DNA of 64,000 bases from positions 4,640,392-4,704,391 of the forward strand of contig NZ_KI911783.1 in assembly GCF_000515415.1 (NCBI RefSeq), in the 5' to 3' direction. The notes under the pieces are model-generated. The model saw only the letters and a list, made by a program, of their open reading frames with translations, was not told where the DNA came from and did no database searches. Source of the stretch: Bradyrhizobium sp. WSM1417 (GTDB lineage Bacteria; Pseudomonadota; Alphaproteobacteria; Rhizobiales; Xanthobacteraceae). This document shows positions 36,262-44,743 of the stretch, piece after piece. Both the position numbers and the translations under genes were made by a program. Each line of letters opens with the position of its first letter. Position 1 is the stretch's first letter.

Positions 36262-37521
36262 ATGCAAAGCGATCGATCGCAATCAACCTCCGCCCGTTCG
36301 GGGCCGCTTGCCGGCCTCAAGGTCATCGATCTCACCCATGTCATGGCAGGGCCGACCTGCACCTTGATGCTGGCCGACATGGGCGCCGACGTGATCAAGA
36401 TCGAGAAATCGCCGAACGGCGACGACACCCGCCATTCGGTGCCGCCGAAGATTGGCGACGAGGCGGCCTCGTTCCTGATGATGAACCGCAACAAGCGCGG
36501 CATCGTGCTGGACCTGAAGACCGATGGCGGCAAGCAGGTGTTGCGGCGGCTGATCGCGGACGCCGACGTGCTGGTCGAGAACTTTGCGCCGGGCGCCATG
36601 GAGCGCCTCGGCTTCGGCTACGAAGACCTGCACAAGCAGCATCCGACGCTGATCTATTGCTCGCTGTCGGGCTTCGGCCGCACCGGGCCCTACAAGCATC
36701 GCCGCGGCTTCGATCTGGTTGCCCAGGCCATGAGCGGCATCATGAGCTTCACGGGCGAACGTCCCGATGGTCCGCCCGTGAAATGCGGCCCGCCGCTGTC
36801 CGACATCACCGCCGGCCTGCTGGCGAGCATGGGCATCCTCGCGGCCTACACGCACCGTCTCAAGACCGGCGAAGGGCAGTGGGTCGAGACCTCGCTCTAT
36901 GAGGCCGCGCTGGTGCAGACCTACTGGCAGTCGACCATCGCGCTCGCCGCGGGCACTGCGCCTCGCGCCATGGGTTCGGCCCATCCGCTCAACGCGCCAT
37001 ATCAGGCCTTCGAGGCCTCCGACGGCTGGCTGGTGGTCGGCGGCGCCAACAAGAAGCATTGGCTGTTGATGCTGGACGCGCTCGGTGCGAGCGAGCTCGC
37101 CTCCGATCCGCGTTTCATCAACGGCGCCGACCGCATGGCCAATCTGAAGGAGCTCGAAGCCGTCCTGAGCAAGCGCTTCCGCACCCGGACGCGGGCGCAC
37201 TGGCTCGCGGCGCTGGACGAGAAGGGCGTGCCGTGCGGACCCGTGCACGACATGCTGGAGGCGCTCAGCGATCCGCAGACGCTGGCGCGCGAGATGGTCG
37301 TCGAGGTCGAGCATTCCACACTTGGTCCGGTGAAGACGATCGGCTTGCCAGTCAAGTTTTCGGAGACCCCAGGCAAAGTGCGTACGGGCGCGCCGGTCTA
37401 CGGTGAGCATACAAGCGAGGTGCTGGTCGAGCACGGGTTCGACCAGAAGCAGATCGAAGCGCTCGAACAAGAAGGCGCAATCGTCCTGGCATCGGGAAGA
37501 CGCGAGGAACGCGTCGCCTGA
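36262..37521 (+). CDS. Class III (CaiB/BaiF) CoA-transferase
   Basis: A 419-aa CoA-transferase of family III, moving CoA between carboxylic acids to activate a substrate. Conserved parts are GLKVIDLTHVMAGPTCTLMLADMG at the start of the fold (only its core is quoted), NRNKRGIVLDLK, and the catalytic Asp D181 in PPLSDITAGLLA. It starts 10 bases after the crotonase stop with an AGGAGG site. With the transporter genes downstream, the likely job is activation of an imported carboxylate; the acid itself is unknown. Confidence 0.9.
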   Translation: MQSDRSQSTSARSGPLAGLKVIDLTHVMAGPTCTLMLADMGADVIKIEKSPNGDDTRHSVPPKIGDEAASFLMMNRNKRGIVLDLKTDGGKQVLRRLIADADVLVENFAPGAMERLGFGYEDLHKQHPTLIYCSLSGFGRTGPYKHRRGFDLVAQAMSGIMSFTGERPDGPPVKCGPPLSDITAGLLASMGILAAYTHRLKTGEGQWVETSLYEAALVQTYWQSTIALAAGTAPRAMGSAHPLNAPYQAFEASDGWLVVGGANKKHWLLMLDALGASELASDPRFINGADRMANLKELEAVLSKRFRTRTRAHWLAALDEKGVPCGPVHDMLEALSDPQTLAREMVVEVEHSTLGPVKTIGLPVKFSETPGKVRTGAPVYGEHTSEVLVEHGFDQKQIEALEQEGAIVLASGRREERVA

Positions 37522-37573
37522 CCGGGCGTCGAAAACGACAAGAACAAGAGACAAAAATCAGCTGGAGGACATC

Positions 37574-38566
37574 ATGGGTCGGACGTCAACATTTCTGCTC
37601 TCCGCAGCCGCAACCGTGCTCGCCGGCACGATGCCGGCGCTCAGTGCCTGGCAGCCGCAAAAGCCGATCGAGTTCGTCGCGACCGCCGGGCCCGGCGGCG
37701 GCACGGACAATCTCGCGCGCGCCGTGCAGAACATCATCACCAAGCACAAGCTGGTGGAGCAACCGATCGTCGTCGTCAACAAGGGCGGCGGCAGCGGCGC
37801 GGAAGGCTATGTCTACGGCAAGGCCTCTGCCGGCGATCCATACAAGGTGATCTTCGGCACGTCGAATGCCTGGCAGCAGCCGCTCGTCTCCAAGGTCGCC
37901 TTCAACTACACCGATCTCACTGCGATCGCGGCAATGGCGCAGGACGAGTTCCTGCTCTGGGTCAAGCAGGACGCGCCCTACAAGACGGCGGGCGACTATC
38001 TGAAGGCGGCCGCATCAGGCGAGTTCAAGATGGGCGGCGCGCAGTCGAAGGATACCGACGAGGTGCTGACCCGCATGATCGAGAAGGCCGGCCACATCAA
38101 GCTGACCTACATCCCCTTCAAGAGCGGCGCCGAGACCGCCGTGCAGCTCGCCGGCGGACACCTCGACTCCCATGTCAACAATCCCAGCGAAAGTCTCGGG
38201 CAATGGCGCGGTGGAACGCAACGACCGCTTTGCGTTTTCAGCCCGAAGCGGCTGCCGCAGGGCGCCAAGGTCACCGCGACCGAAGGCTGGGGCGACGTTC
38301 CGACCTGCGTCGAGCAGGGCCTCGACATCAAGCAATATGAGCAGCCGCGGACAGTGTGGCTCCCAGGCAAGGTCACCCCGGATCAGGCCGCGTTCTATGT
38401 CGATCTGATGAAGAAGGTGCAGGCGACGCCGGACTGGAAGGACTACATCGAGAAAACCTCCCAGGTCGACACCTTCCTGACCGGCGCCGAACTCGACAAG
38501 TTCATCAAGGAGGACCTCGAGCACGTCAAGCAGGTCGCAGGCGAGCAGGGCTGGTTGGTCAAGTGA
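37574..38566 (+). CDS. Bug-type solute-binding protein of a tripartite tricarboxylate transporter
   Basis: A 330-aa periplasmic binding protein. A signal peptide (to about residue 24) is followed by PIEFVATAGPGGGTDNLARAVQ, the ligand-binding loop typical of TctC/Bug proteins, and VVVNKGGGSGAEGYVY. ATG 37574 was chosen because it starts the signal peptide and GGAGG lies upstream; the frame opens earlier inside the preceding gene. It delivers carboxylates to the TctAB membrane pair at 38760-40828. Confidence 0.92.
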   Translation: MGRTSTFLLSAAATVLAGTMPALSAWQPQKPIEFVATAGPGGGTDNLARAVQNIITKHKLVEQPIVVVNKGGGSGAEGYVYGKASAGDPYKVIFGTSNAWQQPLVSKVAFNYTDLTAIAAMAQDEFLLWVKQDAPYKTAGDYLKAAASGEFKMGGAQSKDTDEVLTRMIEKAGHIKLTYIPFKSGAETAVQLAGGHLDSHVNNPSESLGQWRGGTQRPLCVFSPKRLPQGAKVTATEGWGDVPTCVEQGLDIKQYEQPRTVWLPGKVTPDQAAFYVDLMKKVQATPDWKDYIEKTSQVDTFLTGAELDKFIKEDLEHVKQVAGEQGWLVK

Positions 38567-38608
38567 GGCGGCCGATGGCGTTCGATTGCGCAGCCGAGCT
38601 CAACCACC

Positions 38609-38725
38609 GTCCTCGTCCTGAGGAGCCCGCCGCAGGCGGGCGTCTCGAAGCATGGCCGCGGATGGGATGTCGCCCGGAGCCGTCCTTCGAGACGCCCGCC
38701 AAGGCGCGCTCCTCAGGACGAGGAC
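38609..38725. repeat. Intergenic palindromic repeat, type B
   Basis: A long imperfect inverted repeat. The left arm begins GTCCTCGTCCTGAGGAGC (38609) and ends near GTCTCGAAG (38650). The right arm runs from about CTTCGAGACGCC (38685) to GCTCCTCAGGACGAGGAC (38725). It lies between the binding-protein and TctB genes, so it interrupts the operon. It resembles dispersed palindromes known between genes in Bradyrhizobium and related genera. Confidence 0.7.
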
Positions 38726-38759
38726 TGAGCAAACATCTGGCGTTTCGCTGGAGTGGCCC

Positions 38760-39242
38760 ATGATATCGCGCCGCGCTCTCGAACTTGCGACCGCAATCCT
38801 CACCGGCAGCTTTGGTGTGGCCGTCGTCGTCTCCAGTCTCGATAACGGCATCGGCTGGTCGAGCGCGGGCGTGGACGCCGGGACGTTTCCGTTCCTGACC
38901 GGGATCATCATCGTGCTCGGGAGTCTCTACAACCTCGCGCGAGGTGTCATGCCGGCCGCGACGCTCGCCAGCGTCCCAATTGCCATCACATCGATCGAGC
39001 TGCGCCGGCTTGCCGGCCTGTTCGTGCCGGCCGCGATTTTTGTGGCTGCGATCCCGTTAGCCGGGATGTACGTTGCCTCAGCTCTGTACATCTTCGCGGT
39101 GCTGGCGATCCCCCGACAACAATCCGTGCCGCGCGCGCTTGGCATGGCGGCGGCGACAGCGCTCGCGCTCTACGTCGTGTTCGAGCGCATGTTCCAGGTG
39201 AGCTTGCCGCATGGCGCGCTCGCCGCGGCGTTCGGCTTCTGA
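38760..39242 (+). CDS. TctB-family small membrane subunit
   Basis: A 160-aa integral membrane protein with four hydrophobic segments, matching the small subunit of tripartite tricarboxylate transporters. It begins ISRRALELATAILTGSFG and ends with a loop LYVVFERMFQVSLPHGAL that is typical of the family. It is placed directly before TctA (11 bases apart). Upstream, the type B repeat fills most of the gap to the binding-protein gene. Confidence 0.88.
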   Translation: MISRRALELATAILTGSFGVAVVVSSLDNGIGWSSAGVDAGTFPFLTGIIIVLGSLYNLARGVMPAATLASVPIAITSIELRRLAGLFVPAAIFVAAIPLAGMYVASALYIFAVLAIPRQQSVPRALGMAAATALALYVVFERMFQVSLPHGALAAAFGF

Positions 39243-39253
39243 CGGAGAGGCCG

Positions 39254-40828
39254 ATGGACAATCTTGGAGAACTCCTTCACGGCTTCAGCATCGCGATCAC
39301 GCTGCCGCATCTGGCGCTGATGGTGATCGGCGTGCTGCTCGGCATTCTCGTCGGCGTGCTACCTGGGCTGGGTGCTCCGAACGGGGTGTCGCTGCTGTTG
39401 CCGCTGACCTTCGGCATGCAGCCGGTCTCCGCCATCATCCTGCTCTCCAGCATGTATTGGGGCGCGTTGTTCGGGGGATCCGTGACCTCGATCCTGTTCA
39501 ACATCCCGGGCGAGCCGTCCTCTGTCGCCACCACCTTCGACGGCTACCCGATGGCGCGCGACGGCCGTCCGACCACGGCCCTCGCCACCGCCTTCGGCTC
39601 GGCGGCGTTCGGCGCGCTGATCGGCGTCATCCTGATCACCTTCCTCGCATCATGGGTGGCGCAGGTCGCACTCGCCTTCGGGCCGGCGGAATATTTCGCG
39701 GTCTATTTCCTGGCCTTCGCCAGCTTCGTCGGCATGGGCGGGGCGGCGCCGATCAAGACCGTCGTCGCGCTGGCGATCGGCTTCGCCATTGCCGCCATCG
39801 GCATCGACACCGTTTCCGGCAGCGTGCGTCTCACCATGGGCGTCGACGAACTGGTCAAGGGCGTGAACTTCGTTGTCGCGGTGATGGGGCTGTTCGGCAT
39901 CGGCGAGCTGCTCGTCGCCGTCGAAGAGGAGTTTCATGCCCGCGCGGTCTCGTCGAAGATAGAGTGGCGCGAGGTATTTCGCGCGATCGGCCGCCTGCCG
40001 CGGCATAGCGTGGCACTGCTGCGCAGCGCGGCCATCGGATGCTGGATGGGGATCACGCCAGGCGGCCCGACCGCGGCATCCTTCATGAGCTACGGCATCG
40101 CCCGCCGCTTCTCGCGCCGCGGCCGATACTTCGGCACCGGAGAGGTCGAGGGCATCATCTCGCCGGAGACGGCCGATCATGCCGCCGGCACCAGCGCGCT
40201 TCTGCCCATGCTCTCGCTCGGCATTCCCGGCTCGGCCACTGCGGCCGTCATGATGGGCGGGCTGATGATCTGGGGCCTCAATCCCGGGCCGATGCTGTTC
40301 GTCGACCAGAAAGACTTTGTCTGGGGCCTGATTGCCTCGATGTATGTCGGCAATATCGTCGCCGTTGTGCTGGTGCTGCTGACCGTGCCGGTCTTCGCGG
40401 CCCTAATGCGGATTCCGTTCGTGATCATCGCGCCCCTGATCGTGATCATCTGCGTCGTCGGCGCCTATTCGGTGTCGAACTCCTATCTCGACGTCGTCAT
40501 GATGCTCGGCTTCGGCATCGTCGGCTATCTCTTCAAGAAACTGTTCTATCCGCTGGCGCCGCTCGTGCTCGCGATCGTCATCGGTGACAAGGCCGAGGAT
40601 GCGTTTCGGCAGTCGATGCTGATGTCCAAGGGATCGCTCGGGATATTCTTCGCCAACAAGCTGGTGACATGCCTGATCGTGGCCGGTATCGCGCTGTTGC
40701 TGCTTCCGCTCGTGCTGCAGCTTGCGCGCGTGCTGCGCAAGCCTGCGCGGTCCGCTGACGAGATGACAGCCCAAGAGAGAGCTCGAGAGAGAGCTCAAGA
40801 GACCGCTCGGGAGAAAGTGATCATATGA
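39254..40828 (+). CDS. TctA-family large membrane subunit
   Basis: A 524-aa membrane protein with about 11-12 hydrophobic segments, the transport channel of the tripartite carboxylate transporter. Family signatures are GVLPGLGAPNGVSLLLPLTFGM, SITSILFNIPGEPSS-like sequence near residue 78, and ITPGGPTAASFMSYGIARR near residue 265. The C-terminal tail is charged and rich in RERAQE repeats. The stop overlaps the pdxA-like start (ATGA). Confidence 0.93.
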   Translation: MDNLGELLHGFSIAITLPHLALMVIGVLLGILVGVLPGLGAPNGVSLLLPLTFGMQPVSAIILLSSMYWGALFGGSVTSILFNIPGEPSSVATTFDGYPMARDGRPTTALATAFGSAAFGALIGVILITFLASWVAQVALAFGPAEYFAVYFLAFASFVGMGGAAPIKTVVALAIGFAIAAIGIDTVSGSVRLTMGVDELVKGVNFVVAVMGLFGIGELLVAVEEEFHARAVSSKIEWREVFRAIGRLPRHSVALLRSAAIGCWMGITPGGPTAASFMSYGIARRFSRRGRYFGTGEVEGIISPETADHAAGTSALLPMLSLGIPGSATAAVMMGGLMIWGLNPGPMLFVDQKDFVWGLIASMYVGNIVAVVLVLLTVPVFAALMRIPFVIIAPLIVIICVVGAYSVSNSYLDVVMMLGFGIVGYLFKKLFYPLAPLVLAIVIGDKAEDAFRQSMLMSKGSLGIFFANKLVTCLIVAGIALLLLPLVLQLARVLRKPARSADEMTAQERARERAQETAREKVII

Positions 40829-41829
40829 CCGCAAAGCCGCTCATTGCATTGGCAATGGGAGATCCCGCCGGCATCAGCCCGGAACTGACCGCCAAGCTCG
40901 TGGTGCAGGACGACATCCGCGCCCGTAGCCGGATCGTCGTCATCGGCGATCGCCGCATCTTCGACGCGGGCACGCGCATTGCTGGCGTCAAGCCGGAGCT
41001 GACAACAGTGGAGCAGGGGGCGGACTTGCGCGCGGCGAACGGCGAAATGCTGTTCGTCGATCTCGGGCACCTCGATCCCGGCGACATCAGGCAGGGGATC
41101 GCGAGCCTTGCCGGCGGCAGGTTTGCGCTCGCCAACTACAAGCAGGCGCTCGAACTCGGCCGCGACGGCCGGCTCGACGCCGTCTGTTTCACGCCGTTCA
41201 ACAAGCAGGCGATGCGGCTGGCCCGCGCCGAGTATGACGACGAGATCGCGTTCTCCGCGGAAGTGGTCGGGCTCAAAACCGCCGCAAGCGAGTTCAACGT
41301 GCTGGACCGGCTCTGGAACGCCCGCGTGACGTCCCATATCCCGCTCAAGGACGTCGCCGCGCGACTGTCCGGCGAACGCATCCATCGCGCGCTCACGCTG
41401 ACCGATGCCTGCATGCGCAATGCCGGCTTCGTCCGGCCGCGCATCGCGGTCGCCGGCCTCAATCCGCATGCCGGGGATGGCGGCAATTTCGGCCGCGAGG
41501 AGATCGATGTCATCGCGCCCGTGGTCGCGGCCGGCCAGCGCGAGGGTATCGCCGTGGAGGGGCCGTTTCCCGCCGACACCGTGTTCCTGCGCGCCAAGGG
41601 CGGCGCCTTCGATGCTGTGCTGACGATGTATCACGATCAGGGCCAGATCGCGATGAAGCTGATGGGCTTCGATCGCGGCGTGACCTTGCTCGGCGGCTTT
41701 CCGTTCCCGATCTGCACGCCCGCCCACGGCACCGCCTACGACATCGCCGGCCAGGGCATTGCATCAATCGGCGCCAGCCGCGCCGCAGTGTTGCTCGCTG
41801 CGGAGATGGCGGCGCGTCGCCTCGCGTGA
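40825..41829 (+). CDS. PdxA-family dehydrogenase (PdxA2/TphB-like)
   Basis: A 334-aa metal-dependent dehydrogenase of the 4-hydroxythreonine-4-phosphate dehydrogenase family. Start motif LIALAMGDPAGISPEL, metal-binding His in VTSHIPLKDV, LNPHAGDGG and TMYHDQGQ are all present. The active-site stretch TPFNKQAMRLA differs from biosynthetic PdxA (TGPxxK then GHTE). Catabolic relatives include PdxA2 (sugar acids) and TphB (terephthalate cis-diol). Being last in a carboxylate transport and CoA operon, a catabolic role is more likely than vitamin B6 synthesis. Confidence 0.85.
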   Translation: MTAKPLIALAMGDPAGISPELTAKLVVQDDIRARSRIVVIGDRRIFDAGTRIAGVKPELTTVEQGADLRAANGEMLFVDLGHLDPGDIRQGIASLAGGRFALANYKQALELGRDGRLDAVCFTPFNKQAMRLARAEYDDEIAFSAEVVGLKTAASEFNVLDRLWNARVTSHIPLKDVAARLSGERIHRALTLTDACMRNAGFVRPRIAVAGLNPHAGDGGNFGREEIDVIAPVVAAGQREGIAVEGPFPADTVFLRAKGGAFDAVLTMYHDQGQIAMKLMGFDRGVTLLGGFPFPICTPAHGTAYDIAGQGIASIGASRAAVLLAAEMAARRLA

Positions 41830-41836
41830 TCCGTTG

Positions 41837-42253
41837 CTACTTCGGCAGCGGCATCGTCAGTTCCTTATCGGCCGTGTCCACCACGAACACGGCAAGCAAT
41901 TTCGCAGGCTCGGTGTCGCTGGCATTGGCGCTGACGGCGTGGCGGTCGCCGGGTCGTTCGGAAAAATTCTCTCCCTTATGAAAGACCTTGGCGGGGCCGT
42001 CATTCACTTGGCTGCGGATCGCTCCTTCCAGAACGGTAGCGTAGATGAAAGCCGAGGGCGCATGGATGTGGGCCGGCGAGGAGCCTCCGGGACCATACTC
42101 GACCAGCACGCCCTTCATGCTCTTGCCCGGGACATTGGGCAGCGCCTGGTCGAACACGACGGTCACCTTGGCCGTGGGTGTCGCCGTCTCGGCGGCATTG
42201 GCCGTCAGGAATGATGCGGCATAAACAGCAATTGCGATCAGCAATCTGCGCAT
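41837..42253 (-). CDS. Exported cupin-domain protein
   Basis: A 138-aa protein with a signal peptide to about residue 20 (SFLTANA) and a single cupin barrel. Metal-ligand residues lie in GGSSPAHIHAPSAF and in the second motif ERPGDRHAVSANAS. It has a paralogue at 54164-54667 sharing ALPNVPGK and HxVSANAS. Small periplasmic cupins of this type are uncharacterised; metal binding is inferred. It is convergent with the PdxA-like gene and directly downstream of the NAD-binding protein on the same strand. Confidence 0.85.
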   Translation of the reverse strand: MRRLLIAIAVYAASFLTANAAETATPTAKVTVVFDQALPNVPGKSMKGVLVEYGPGGSSPAHIHAPSAFIYATVLEGAIRSQVNDGPAKVFHKGENFSERPGDRHAVSANASDTEPAKLLAVFVVDTADKELTMPLPK

Positions 42254-42263
42254 GGGAGTCTCC

Positions 42264-43007
42264 TCAAAGTTTCGCGAGCCAGGTTGCGAGCGACGTTTTC
42301 CCGAGCCGCGCCTCGCCGAGAGGGTTCAGCGACGTGTCATCGATGGGAGCGCCGTAGTACGGCGCCTTTGGGTCTCCCACCACCGGTCGAGCGTCGCCGG
42401 ACGCCTTCACGCGCCGTGCGATGAATTCATTGAAGGGCGCCTTCTCAGGTCCTGCAATATCGATCGTGCCGTTGAGCGGCTGGCCCATTGCGACCTCCGC
42501 GAGGCGATCAGCCACGTCTTCGGCTGCGATCGGCTGAAACAATGCCGTGGGAACGACGATCCGGCCGTCGGCCGCACCCATATCGCCGATGGCGCCGAGG
42601 AATTCGAAGAACTGGGTGGCGCGGACGATCGAGTAGGGGACCGGAGATGCCTTGACGATGGTCTCCTGCGCCAGCTTGGCCCGAAAATAGGCGATGTCGG
42701 GCGAGCGATCGGTCCCGACTATCGAGAGCGCCACATGATGCTTCACGGTCGCGGCCGCCTCAGTCGCGGCGAGGTTCTTGCTCGAACGCTCGAAGAATTC
42801 GAGCACGGCGGCAGGCTCCCACGACGGCGCGTTGGCAACGTCGACCACGACATCCGCGCCCGCCAGCACTGCTGCGAGGCCTTCTCCGGTCACGGCGTTC
42901 ACGCCCGATTTCGGCGAAGCCGCGACGGCGTCGTGGCCTTGTTGCTTGAGCTTCGTTACGAGCTTGGATCCGATCAATCCGGTCCCGCCGATCACGACGA
43001 TCTTCAT
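42264..43007 (-). CDS. NmrA/atypical-SDR NAD(P)-binding protein
   Basis: A 247-aa Rossmann-fold protein. It starts KIVVIGGTGLIGSKLV and continues with VVVDVANAPSWEPAAVLEFF and SIVRATQFFEFLGAIG, typical of NmrA-like atypical SDR proteins, which often sense or reduce with NAD(P)H. ATG 43007 was chosen because the glycine motif begins there and GGAG lies upstream; the frame opens at 43025. It is in tandem with the cupin gene 10 bases downstream, so both are likely cotranscribed. The function is unassigned. Confidence 0.83.
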   Translation of the reverse strand: MKIVVIGGTGLIGSKLVTKLKQQGHDAVAASPKSGVNAVTGEGLAAVLAGADVVVDVANAPSWEPAAVLEFFERSSKNLAATEAAATVKHHVALSIVGTDRSPDIAYFRAKLAQETIVKASPVPYSIVRATQFFEFLGAIGDMGAADGRIVVPTALFQPIAAEDVADRLAEVAMGQPLNGTIDIAGPEKAPFNEFIARRVKASGDARPVVGDPKAPYYGAPIDDTSLNPLGEARLGKTSLATWLAKL

Positions 43008-43244
43008 GGCATGTCTCCTCGGCACGTTGCGAGCGCGAGCGTTTCAGGGTGGACGGCGCGTGCGTCGCGAAAGCGATGAGGCGACTCTTACTGCGGAAAT
43101 GGGGCAGGCTCTTGCCTGTAACCGGCTTGCCTTGTCCAAAAATGCTGAAGACGTCTGCCGGATCGCCGAGAGATAAAGTTGCATATCGAAATCATCCGAC
43201 GCGCGGAGCGCACCGCTGACGCCCGCATCCGCCAGCGGTGCTCG

Positions 43245-44255
43245 CTAGATTGCAGCACGTCCTTGTTGGCGTTCGGTTACAGACGGCATTCGCACCACGC
43301 AGCGGAACCCGACATGGCTGGTCGAGGTATCGACCGGCTCGGCGTGCCGCGCAGCCGGGCGATATCGGCGGCAATAGTTCGGCGCGCAGAGGTGCGAACC
43401 GCCCTTGAGGACCTTGCGCGGAATCTGGATGTCGGGGAGGCGAGGGTCGTAACTGGTGTGCTCACCCCCGCCGCGAGGATTTTTGGGGATGAAGCAGGGC
43501 TTTGCAGTGTCGGCGGCGTGCTTTGACGACCACCAGTCGGAGGTCCACTCCCAGACATTGCCGATCATGTCGTAGAGACCGTAGCCGTTCGGCGGGAAGG
43601 CCATGACCGGCGAGGTACGCTCGTACCCATCCTCGCCGAGATTCTGGACGGGGAAGTTGCCCTGCCAGATATTGGCCATGTACTTGCCGCCCGGCATCAG
43701 CGCATCGCCCCAGGCGTATTCCTCCGCCTCGAGGCCGCCGCGCGCCGCGAACTCCCATTCCGCCTCCGTCGGCAAGTCCTTGCCGGCCCAGTGTGCATAC
43801 GCTGCCGCATCGCTATAGGAGACGTGAACGACCGGATGGTCGTCGAGGTCCTTGATGTTGCTGCCGGGACCATAGGGATGGCGCCAGTTGGCGCCGCGCA
43901 GGAAAGCCCACCACTGGCTCCAGTCGGTGAGATCGGTGATGCGCGGCAGCGGTGAGAACACCAGTGATCCCGCGTAGAGCATCTCCGCCAGCGCGCCTGG
44001 ATAGTCCTTCGGATCGGGAACGATCTGCGCCTCGGTGACATGGCCGGTCGCGTTGACGAACTGCTTGAACTGCCGGTTGGTTACGGGCGTGCGGTCAATC
44101 CAGAAGCCGTCGACAGCGACGCGATGGCTCGGCGCTTCCTCGGGATAATGATGGTCGGATCCCATGCGAAACGTTCCGCCGGGAATGAAGACCATCTCGC
44201 CGGTCTTCAAATCATCCGGCATCCACTCGCAGTGATCCAGGTCCGCTCGCAACAT
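43245..44255 (-). CDS. Formylglycine-generating enzyme homologue (SUMF1 family)
   Basis: A 336-aa protein of the FGE/sulfatase-modifying-factor fold. It begins its domain with MVFIPGGTFRMGSD, contains WEFAARGG and GNVWEWTSDWW, and ends KGGSHLCAPNYCRRYRPAARH. C290 and C295 correspond to the two copper-binding redox cysteines of genuine FGEs, which convert a sulfatase Cys to formylglycine. Members without these cysteines have other roles (EgtB, PvdO). No sulfatase gene lies in this window, so a partner must be elsewhere. Confidence 0.88.
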   Translation of the reverse strand: MLRADLDHCEWMPDDLKTGEMVFIPGGTFRMGSDHHYPEEAPSHRVAVDGFWIDRTPVTNRQFKQFVNATGHVTEAQIVPDPKDYPGALAEMLYAGSLVFSPLPRITDLTDWSQWWAFLRGANWRHPYGPGSNIKDLDDHPVVHVSYSDAAAYAHWAGKDLPTEAEWEFAARGGLEAEEYAWGDALMPGGKYMANIWQGNFPVQNLGEDGYERTSPVMAFPPNGYGLYDMIGNVWEWTSDWWSSKHAADTAKPCFIPKNPRGGGEHTSYDPRLPDIQIPRKVLKGGSHLCAPNYCRRYRPAARHAEPVDTSTSHVGFRCVVRMPSVTERQQGRAAI

Positions 44256-44743
44256 GGTGGAAGCTCCGATACGCGCATTCCATCCGATGCTACTGCGCCA
44301 ACTCCGGCAGACTTCGACGATAGCTCTTTGCCCTGCCCATTAGACGCATTGTCTGATCCCCACTTTTTTGGCGCTCGGGGAGAGGAGGACGCTGCATTGC
44401 GTCCACATCTCTTCCTTTGCACGCACGTCTTCGAGCACGCGGCAAATCCATGCCGCGTCCGCTGAGCCCGTCCGCTCAATACCGCTAAGGTTGCAAACGT
44501 ATCCGAAGATTGGACGGCTGTGATGTGCAGATTGTGCCAGTCTGCGTGGGCAGTTTGGTGAGACCTAATGCCCCATTTCGCAAACACTCAATGCAGAGGC
44601 ATTTCAGTGGCATACCTAGCAACAAATTCGGCGACGGCTTGCCTGAAAACGCGAAGTCAGCTTGTCGTACCCACCTCGCGTTGTAGTGGTACTTCGCTAT
44701 CGCGTGCCGCAGAATTGTCGCGCTTCAGTAACAGGGTACAACC
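44256..44743. other. Intergenic stretch between two divergent genes
   Basis: About 490 bases between the FGE homologue (minus) and an AraC-family regulator (plus). No supported gene was found on either strand. An imperfect dyad GTACCCAC-N11-GTGGTAC lies at 44667-44692, about 50 bases before the regulator start, and may be an operator. The length suggests promoters for both genes. Confidence 0.5.
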
